Made by a program: the position numbers and the translations under genes
Shown: positions 56,980-64,000 of the stretch, one piece after another
How the letters are laid out: the number at the start of each line of letters is the position of its first letter
Numbering within the stretch: position 1 is the first letter of the stretch
Notes under the pieces: model-generated
Database searches by the model: none
What the model saw: only the letters and a program-made list of their open reading frames with translations
What the model was told of the DNA's origin: nothing
From: Macrocybe gigantea
Taxonomy: Eukaryota > Basidiomycota > Agaricomycetes > Agaricales > Callistosporiaceae
DNA length: 64,000 nt
Direction: 5' to 3'
Assembly (NCBI GenBank): GCA_011319805.1
Contig: SJRY01000004.1
Span: 1 to 64,000, forward strand

Positions 56980-58447
56980 ATGACAGCGTCGCGACCCCTC
57001 CTACCACAAGAGCTCGTCGATCACATCATCGATCACCTGCACGACGACCGCCCGTCGCTGTACAGCTGCTCCTCGTGTGCCGCGCATGGGTGCAATCCAG
57101 CCGCGTCCACCTCTTCTCCAAAGTCGTCCTCAGACCCGGCTGGTCGCGCCCCCGATCCAACTCGACAATCGCGCCTCCAGCGAGCGCTGGAAGCCCCGAC
57201 GCGTGCGAGCTCTCGCCAAACGAGCTCTGCCGCCGGCTGCACGCCGTGCTCAAGTCCAACCCGGACATCGTCCCTTGCGTGCGCACGGTGGAGATCTGCG
57301 AGGGCACGATGGGCATGCCGAACGGCTCGCGGTCGACGTCCTGGATCACGACGGAGCGCACGCTCTCGCCACTGCTCAAGCTGCTCACGCACGTCCGGCG
57401 GCTCTCGATAGGCGCCCAGTCCCTCCACCTCTACTGGAGCACGCTGCCGCCCAATTTCCAAGACGCGCTGCGTCACGTGCTCAGCTTGCCGTCGTTGTCG
57501 TATCTCAAGCTCTACTACTGGTCTTTCCAATACATCGGCGACTTTGCAGACCTGCTGGATAGGTGTCAGGATCTCAAGGGACTCCAATTGTCGTCTGTCA
57601 TGATTGGAGGAGGCAGGGGCGTGTTCGGGGTGGCCACGGGGACAGGACAGACGCCAGTGCCTTCTGTGGATATCATTACTTCAACTACGTCCGAACCGTC
57701 CCCAGACTCAGACTCACCCTCGACATCAGCCGTCGACAGGGAACCAGAAACATCACGCAAATCCAGTCTGGAGTTTCTGACACTCGACTATCTCGACATT
57801 GGCTATTTTGATCCGTGGCTGCTCAATCCGCGTTCAGGCGTCGTCCTCGATAGCCTTCGCGAACTGCGCGTCGCTAAACTAGACAACTTTACGAGTGTGA
57901 AAAAGATCCTAGCCGCGACTGGAAACTCTCTCCGACACGTCCATCTGAAGCCCGAAACATGGAACGGTGAGTCCTGCCAACCAACCACCACATCATCGGG
58001 CTTACACCCCCCACCCGCATCTCCGCAGTGGCTTCCTTCGATCTGAGTCTCAATTCGCATCTTCGCTCGATCCGACTGACTCTCGACGAGCCTCAGCACG
58101 CGCTCAGGTGCGCGACGACAGTGCTCTCAACCCTCCTCGCCGCGCACACGAACAACCTCGAGGTGCTCGGACTCGAGTTCTACACCGACCTCAAGCGGAT
58201 CAGGTCCGACGGCTGGACCGCGCTCTCCGCTCTCCTCCTGCGTCCCGAGTTCGCGCACCTCGCCCAGGTCGAGGTCGGCCTCTTTGCGCTGCCGAGCCGC
58301 CCAGAGTTCGTCCGCGTGCGCGAGGAGCTCGCACCGCTCGAGAGCAGGCGCGGCGTCGCGCTGCGCGTGTATCAGCTCGGCGTGAAGGGCCAAAAGTCGA
58401 ACGTGCGCTTGACGCCTTTGATTAGTCGCTATGAATACAGTTCGTAG
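56980..58447 (+). CDS. F-box-like protein with leucine-rich C-terminal part (one frameshift)
   Basis: The start at 56980 gives TASRPLLPQELVDHIIDHLH, an F-box-like opening. The continuation LVCRAWVQSSRVHLFSKVVL is in another frame; adding one C in TGCTCCTCGTG near 57070 restores ...SC-S-LVCRAW. The second part is leucine-rich (LSPLLKLLTHVRRLSIGAQS, ALRHVLSLPSLSYLKLYYWS, LEFLTLDYLDIGYFD, LRELRVAKLDNFTSVKKIL). One intron (about 57966-58028) leads to the last exon (SLNSHLRSIRLTLDEPQHAL, NNLEVLGLEFY), ending at a TAG at 58447. The layout is that of the many basidiomycete F-box proteins, presumed substrate adaptors of SCF ubiquitin ligases. Third codon positions are very GC-rich. Confidence 0.75.
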
Positions 58448-58742
58448 AAAGCACAGAAGCGGACGACAGGTGAGATGCGAGGGAGGGGAGTTGCTGACAC
58501 GCGGATAAATAATGATTAGGGAAAAAGGGATAAATATCCAAAAAAAAAAAAAAAAGCACTGGTGCATGGTAAGCGGGGACTAGATGGGAAGGGATCATAC
58601 ATGCCGAAACTCGAGGCTTGCCATGCGTTCGAGGAGGCAGGGTCAGGGAAAAAGGGAAAAAGCCGAAAAAAATTACAAATGAAAATATCCACAGCAGCAA
58701 AAATTCCAACGCCAACGGACGTTCCAGCGCCTTGGAAGCCTT
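58448..58742. other. Convergent spacer with A run
   Basis: Between the 3' ends of the F-box-like and G-alpha genes. Contains a run of about 15 A at 58541-58555. No gene. Confidence 0.5.
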
Positions 58743-61476
58743 CTATGCTAGGCCGATCTGTGCGATGTGCTGTCGTATGATGACTTCTCCGACTATCAAG
58801 GACAAAGAAAACAAAATTTCGCATCAGCTTAACTTCTCTTTTCTTGCTTTCGATATGCAATAATTTTTCGTTCGCGTCGCTTACCGCTTGCTATAATGCT
58901 TTGTGTCGCTTTGACGTCCTTGGATATGTATTTTGGTTTAATCAAAGGACCTTATCGATCGGAAGAGGGCGAGCTATTCCTTACCAGCATCGAAGTAAAG
59001 TGCTGAGGTCGTCCATGCCGGTGCCGAAGAAGAGAGAAAGGAGACCGATGCGATCAGTTTAATTTCGCAAGCAGAAGCGACGGGGCTTACAACATATAAT
59101 GATCGCCGTGAGATGTCTTTCCGTCTGTGGACTTGCATGAAGTGCGTGCGGAAATATTCCGAAACGCTTTCGTATGTGTTTGGTCGATCTGCGTAGCTCG
59201 TGATGCTAAAGATAACAAAACGGATCGAACATGCGTTTTAGTGGTGTGCAAGAGCATACGAAAAAGGGAACTTGAAAACACGCAACTATTTCCGGACTTT
59301 GATGCCGGATTCCAGCTTTTTTCGAAGAAGATCCGTCTGTAGAATGAAGAGAAGAAAAGAACAGGGGCCGCAGATAGGGAGACAGTGCTTCGTGAGCAGA
59401 CTGATGCGGGACATGACGGCGACAAATGAGCCAGCTTTACCTTGTTGAGCAGCAGCACCAGATGGGCGTCCTTCAGAAGCTTGTTGGAGCAGATGGCTGT
59501 GAATAGCTGGAGAGAATCGTCGATGCGGTTCGTCTTCGGATCTTCCTCCAGGTACTAGAAAAATAGAAAGATGAAGACAATGAGTCAGCATGCACCTCCA
59601 CTCTGCAAAGGAATGCAGGCCCGAAAGGCCTGTGAGACGCCACAGTCCAGGAACTCGACTCCACCCAGTCCTGTTCGACACAGAAAAAGGAAAAGACGAG
59701 GTCCGGAATCATTCGGCATACCTGGTCAAATGCGCTGATGGGAGCTGAGAAGACATGTCCAGTTGAGTTGGCGTGTTATTTGAAGTGGACTGATGGGACA
59801 CCCAAAGACGGTTGCGCGATGCTCACCTAAGAATATGATTGCAGTTGCTGCGGCCAAAAACGAGACAGATTAGTGATAGGAACTTTGTGATTGGAGATTT
59901 GAAATTTATCAGCTTCTCGCCATGTTGGAGAGATGACGCAGCAGAGAATTCGACAGCGCGACATCGCATGAATAAACGTGAAGAGAGAGGGAAAGATAAG
60001 TGGAAAAGGATAAATGCAAAGGTATAATCACCGTCATCAAAGTATGGCACCCAAGCATGCCTCTAGTACGTCCGAGAAGAATGTTCGAAGAAGCAAGCGC
60101 GAGATTAGATTAACGCCTTGCTCACGGCAACGAGAGCTATAAAGATCAATTACCTGGCCACGCTGTCAACGGATATCAGATTACAGCCCCTGTCCAACTG
60201 AACAGAAAAAGAGCTATGCAGTGCCAGACTCACCGCTCCTCCGACGTCGTAGAGTTTCCAGTTATAAGTCATACCTCCCATGTTTATCGGAAACGTGTGC
60301 TCCATGACTCCTAGGGTCTGCAGGCGCACACCGAGGATGTCATCTAATGACGACAGCTGTGGTTAGTTCAAATGCAAAGGGCACAGCTTTAGCGAAAGGA
60401 GTCTGACCATTTGTCGGAACATAATCCGCTCCCGCTATTCGGCTGATGTGATTCAAGAAGCTGCGAAATCGAGGAAGAAAAATGGAAAGAAGGAAGAGAT
60501 CGGCACAGGTCAGCTCAAAGGGGAAGCCGGATCGAAAACATTGTACGTTACTATGGGGCGCATTCGTCCAGACGCAGCTTGCGCTGCTGAATGAGCTGCT
60601 TGACCGCTCGGTGTTTCCAGAGGGCTTCTACGGACGTTCTACATGACGAGAGCGCCTTGGCAGCTGTGCTGATGACCTCGGACGTCCGAGCCTTCTTCTC
60701 CAAAGGGCGACGTTCGTCCGCCGACAGTGGCCAGTTGGACATGACGAGTGCCTGCCACCCCGCTCTCACGTATGCACCTGTCCGCCCGCCGGTCACAGAC
60801 ACTCCTCCGCTTAGATCTAATGCCAGAGTGTCTTCCAACGAGACCAGCGGTGTGAGCTTCGTCTTGAGGTCCGCAATGTCCCGCCGAACCACCTCGTTCG
60901 CGGTCGGGTCGGCGTCAATAGGTATTTCGGTGATGCCATCGCTGTTGCTCGCGGCTTGGGCGTCTTTTGCTCGGGCGGAGAATTCATAGTCGAGCTCGTC
61001 AATGATCATTCGAACGGCCTTGATCACGTTGAAGTAGACGACGGGTCGCCATGAGGGTCGTTCAATGTCGAGGGAATGTGATGAGTAGTAGAGCTGAAAC
61101 TGTTTCTGCAACGTCGACTTTCCTATACAAGGAACCGCAAAACGTCCTGATCATTTCGAATTTCCAATCCAATTTACCCTTTTACCTGACTCCGCTTGCC
61201 CGAGCAGCATCACTTGGAAATTTCGGCGATGCGTCAGATGCGTATGCTTGGAGCAAGGAAGAAAACCATGCTCACCCTTGACTTCTCTATTCCGAGACTC
61301 CCTCCGCTTCACGGATTCTTTCTGGAAGAACCGACCATTTCAACAACAATTTCCATGCGGATCTGCTGCCGGCAGCAACTGACCCTCAATTCCTCGTCAA
61401 TAAGATGACTCTTCCTCTCGGCCACCTCGTCATAGTATGCTCCGCGTCTTATTTCTTCAGATTCCGAATCGACCAT
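58743..61476 (-). CDS. G-protein alpha subunit, divergent basidiomycete class
   Basis: About 16 exons, about 450 residues, no frame error found. Start MVDSESEEIRRGAYYDEVAE, without the N-terminal Gly needed for myristoylation. G1 is VMLLGQAESGKSTLQKQF; a long helical-domain insert (AASNSDGITEIPIDADPTAN) follows; switch I is GVRLQTLGVMEHTF; G3/switch II is LYDVGGARGQRHAWVPYFDD; G4 is LLLNKTDLL; the G5 equivalent is HFTSMLDVKAT; the C-terminus is IRQHIAQIGLA. A 9-nt exon (60154-60162) codes R-G-Q of switch II. The catalytic Gln of DVGGQ is Ala here, so GTP hydrolysis may be weak. The C-ter tail, which contacts the receptor, lacks the conserved Cys. Such expanded G-alphas are common in Agaricomycetes; partners are unknown. 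Confidence 0.9.
60154..60162 (-). other. 9-nt microexon of the G-alpha gene
   Basis: Reverse-strand CGTGGCCAG has an AG acceptor (GTTGACAG) and a GTAATT donor. It gives GGA-GCG / CGT-GGC-CAG / AGG-CAT, that is G-A-R-G-Q-R-H-A-W, a continuous switch II. An alternative reading uses a longer exon after a 36-nt intron and would insert unrelated residues. Confidence 0.6.
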
Positions 61477-63115
61477 CCTAGACAACGGAGGTGTAGAAAG
61501 GGAAGAGGCGTCGCAGAAAGGAAGGGAAAAATTATAATTAATATCATGGAGTTTTGAATGGACCTCGGTATATATGTGTAGTTGGCATCCACGATCAAAC
61601 AATTAGGCCTGATATGATGGCAGATCTCGCTGCCATCGAATGAGATTTTAACCCGTGTTTGGGTGTGGACCAACAGGCCCCTTGTGGGTGCAAGCCTGGA
61701 TCGTCGATTCAGACGCATCAAAACTGCAGCAGTTCCAAAAAGGCTACATTTCGAACTTTGATTCTATCTCAGTCCATCAGGAACATGACAAGCGGCGAGA
61801 ATTTTATAATCTTTTCGTTCTTCAACCATGATTGCCAACACCGCTGACCGTCTGGTGGCCTGTATCCAAGGTTTGACGTGCACAGCCTCGTCTCAACGAC
61901 AGCGACCGCTGGCTGAGAGCGCGGACGTCTGCCTCTAGCCTAGGCGCCCTAGTCGTAGGCAATGTCTCACCACCGTCAAATGACTGGCATGCGTTCTCAA
62001 CAGCCCATGCTATGACCAAGCCTCGGACATGTCGTCGCGTGCGTCTGCTCGGTCCTCGGGACAGGCAAGGGAAATTTTCTAGGATGCTGTAATGACGGTG
62101 ATAATCATTTCAAAGGACGACATCCGAGAATTCGCAACCGGTGCCAGCGGAGGCATCGTCATGCATTGATGGCATGCCCTCCTTTCCAAGTCCCGGAAAA
62201 TTCGTGATTTGAGCTGCGCTTTCTATGTATCCGGCGATGAATGAGAGCAGGTTTCTTTCATCGCAGGATGTATATGTATGTTTCTTACCCTGTACGTGTA
62301 ACCGTCTCGGTGAAGCCGGAAATGTCGATCTCACGAACGTTTGCAGGCGCATTGAAACCCTGAGACAGTTCGGCGCACGTCATTATCCCCCAACAAGCTG
62401 CAGCGATCCATCGACTGAATTGGACCTGCACATAAGTATGTCACTAGCTTTGCATTATGATGCCGACTTGAAGGACTCCATTGGATGGGTTCAAATCTGT
62501 CCCTTGACATCACAATCACCGCTCACACAACCTGGGTACCCTTGGAGCGCCTGTGACCGTTGCCTTCCTGCCACGTGAAGCCATCCACCTCACTACGAAA
62601 TCGGATTTACCTTTCGCAGTTCCTCAATCATCCACTCTATCTTCATAACCTATGACGGCTTGAATTGCTTGGGGAAGAATTTGATCGCGGCGCTCGATGG
62701 GAGATGCAAAGCCATCGTCGTATCGTGACAGCCGTCTGTACCAAGACTCGTGAGGTTCTATTTGCTTTCTATCCACATTTCCCCTCCTCGAATCAGTGAG
62801 CTTCCGTTCGGCGACGGCTAACAGGAGGTCCTGCTGGACAGATAGTTGATCTAACGAATGCTCGTCTTACGCATGCCGCGTCTTGGCTCGGACAACAGCA
62901 ATCGTGCGATAGGATATATAGGAATGACATAAGGCGAGAAGCGTATGGTCGAATGATAGCTGGCTGGGCATGACGGCATAATCCTTGCATAAAAGTCATC
63001 GTCTGCTAGTCGTGTCCCTCGAACTGCTGGTAAGTGCACGCGTGGACGATTCTGGCTATCGGAAAAGAATGACAGCATCTTCAATATCTGATACGCAACA
63101 ATTTGGACACAGTGA
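61477..63115. other. Intergenic region upstream of G-alpha and downstream of GST
   Basis: Open frames on both strands are short and lack domains. No tRNA was recognised, although GGTTCAAATC at about 62487 resembles a T-loop box by chance. The G-alpha promoter and 5' leader should lie at the left end; a C/T-rich tract (reverse strand, about 61490-61530) precedes its start. Confidence 0.4.
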
Positions 63116-63940
63116 TCATGCGGAAGCCTTTGCCACCGCAAACTTTTCAACACGTCGAAGCAACTCGACCCAACGACCGTCGTGCCAAGTCATAACGTCT
63201 TTCCACTTCTCGCTATCCTCGCCCCAGACAATCTTCATCCAAGTGAATTGGGCAGCGAGGATGAAGTCGGCGAAGGAAATCTGATTGCCCATGACGTATG
63301 GTCCTTCGTGAGCGCTCTTTCTGACCCAACCATCGACTTGGCCCCATTGTTCTTTCAATATAGCCCACTGCGCCTTTGCAGCGTCTCCCCTTGGCTCCAT
63401 CTCCTCCATTGTGGTATTGAAAAAAGCCTCTCTTGTCCTGCGGAAGTATTCTTCGCTACGCGGGTTGAGAATGGCATTGCTCTCGGGCATAGTGAACTGC
63501 CAGAGAGCCTGGACAGTCACTGGGATTGTACTAGCCCAAGCATGGGTCAGCGCATGGGAGCCGGGCGGGAGGAGTTTAGGTGTGTCGGGATAGGTCTTGT
63601 CCAGATATTCGGCGATGAGGATAGAATCGGCCAAACCGGTCTTGGTGTTCGGATCATAAATTGCCGGAAGGGTATAGAAGGGATCGCCGTTGCGCTTTTT
63701 CGACGTCGGCCCGATGCCCAATTTCTTGGAGAACTCTTCGACGTCTGGATATTCGACCCATTCCACCTTGTAATGGAGCCCCTTGTAATTGAGGGAAAAA
63801 CTGCAAGACCAATATATCAATTTGCGACTTCGTCGATTATATAAACAGTCTACGCACTGCGTCTTCAAGACGTTGGGATTCCATGGAACCCCAATCTTCG
63901 AAGTGAAGTCGTAGAGGATGATAGGATTCGACTCAGTCAT
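63116..63940 (-). CDS. Glutathione S-transferase
   Basis: Two exons (63940-63858 and 63800-63116) give 255 residues without frame error. The N-terminal thioredoxin-like domain reads IILYDFTSKIGVPWNPNVLK, FSLNYKGLHYKVEWVEYPD and TLPAIYDPNTKTGLADSILI (Ala-Asp-Ser at the glutathione gamma-glutamyl site). The helical C-terminal domain ends GPYVMGNQISFADFILAAQF and EKFAVAKASA. The KVEWVEYPDVE signature is typical of basidiomycete GSTs (GSTFuA/Ure2p-like range), in which the usual catalytic Tyr/Ser is often replaced; Ser/Thr in DFTSK is the likely candidate. It conjugates or isomerises glutathione adducts in the cytosol and would complement the glyoxalase in detoxification. Confidence 0.92.
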   Translation of the reverse strand: MTESNPIILYDFTSKIGVPWNPNVLKTQCVDCLYNRRSRKLIYWSCSFSLNYKGLHYKVEWVEYPDVEEFSKKLGIGPTSKKRNGDPFYTLPAIYDPNTKTGLADSILIAEYLDKTYPDTPKLLPPGSHALTHAWASTIPVTVQALWQFTMPESNAILNPRSEEYFRRTREAFFNTTMEEMEPRGDAAKAQWAILKEQWGQVDGWVRKSAHEGPYVMGNQISFADFILAAQFTWMKIVWGEDSEKWKDVMTWHDGRWVELLRRVEKFAVAKASA

Positions 63941-63983
63941 CTCTGTGGGTGTGCTTTATTCCGGCTCCATCCTTCAGAGCGAG

Positions 63984-63994
63984 GCTTTTTATAT
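63984..63994 (-). promoter_or_regulatory. TATA box of the GST gene
   Basis: GATATAAAAAG on the reverse strand, about 45-55 nt before the start codon at 63940. The spacing fits a core promoter. Confidence 0.55.
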
Positions 63995-64000
63995 CGAAAT

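Noticed and set aside
62470..62520. Possible tRNA T-arm (GGTTCAAATC)
   Set aside because: No matching acceptor, D or anticodon stems could be folded around it.

Overview
The window is nuclear DNA from a filamentous basidiomycete, most probably an Agaricomycete. Almost every gene is cut by short (about 45-70 nt) GT-AG introns. The gene families are typical of mushroom-forming fungi: a FunK1-type protein kinase, a thaumatin-like protein, a GH71 alpha-1,3-glucanase with WSC domains, an expanded-family G-alpha subunit, an F-box/LRR-like protein and a Tnp2/CACTA-type transposase relic. No tRNA, rRNA, CRISPR or prokaryotic feature was seen. All gene models below were spliced by eye.

Layout. 0-9.4 kb is a decayed, repeat-rich tract: a Tnp2 transposase relic running in from the left edge, a frameshifted coiled-coil pseudogene between two copies of a hairpin-forming repeat, degraded secreted-protein-like fragments, and an AT-rich patch. 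9.5-10.9 kb is a thaumatin-like gene. 12.4-16.6 kb is a FunK1 kinase gene plus a truncated inverted copy. 16.7-20.2 kb is a secreted GH2 beta-mannosidase. 20.8-21.5 kb is glyoxalase I. 21.6-26.6 kb is a hypothetical gene and a large EF-hand/ZZ-finger protein. 27.3-30.4 kb is a GH71 mutanase with two WSC domains. 31.8-33.7 kb is a secreted tandem-repeat protein. 35.0-38.2 kb is an SQS1-like R3H/G-patch protein. 39.4-42.2 kb is a NIPA-type magnesium transporter. 43.8-45.7 kb is an unknown protein whose C-terminal part is made of duplicated exon-intron units. 47.4-50.9 kb is aminopeptidase P and 53.4-56.0 kb is the ribosome-biogenesis GTPase NOG1, convergent and separated by a partial duplication of both 3' ends and a small basidiomycete gene. 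57.0-58.4 kb is an F-box-like protein, 58.7-61.5 kb a G-alpha subunit, and 63.1-63.9 kb a glutathione S-transferase.

The genes do not form an obvious biosynthetic cluster. Housekeeping genes (NOG1, aminopeptidase P, SQS1, NIPA) alternate with wall- and biomass-degrading secreted enzymes (beta-mannosidase, GH71, thaumatin) and lineage-specific families. The points most worth following are: (1) tandem duplication of a 33-nt exon with its intron, building an 11-residue repeat; (2) a secreted protein of about 53-residue modules, a possible repeat-peptide precursor; (3) several microexons (4, 6, 7, 9 and 10 nt); and (4) many single-base frameshifts, nearly all in accessory genes and each repairable by adding one base, mostly to a mononucleotide run. 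These are either unpolished assembly indels or pseudogenisation in progress.
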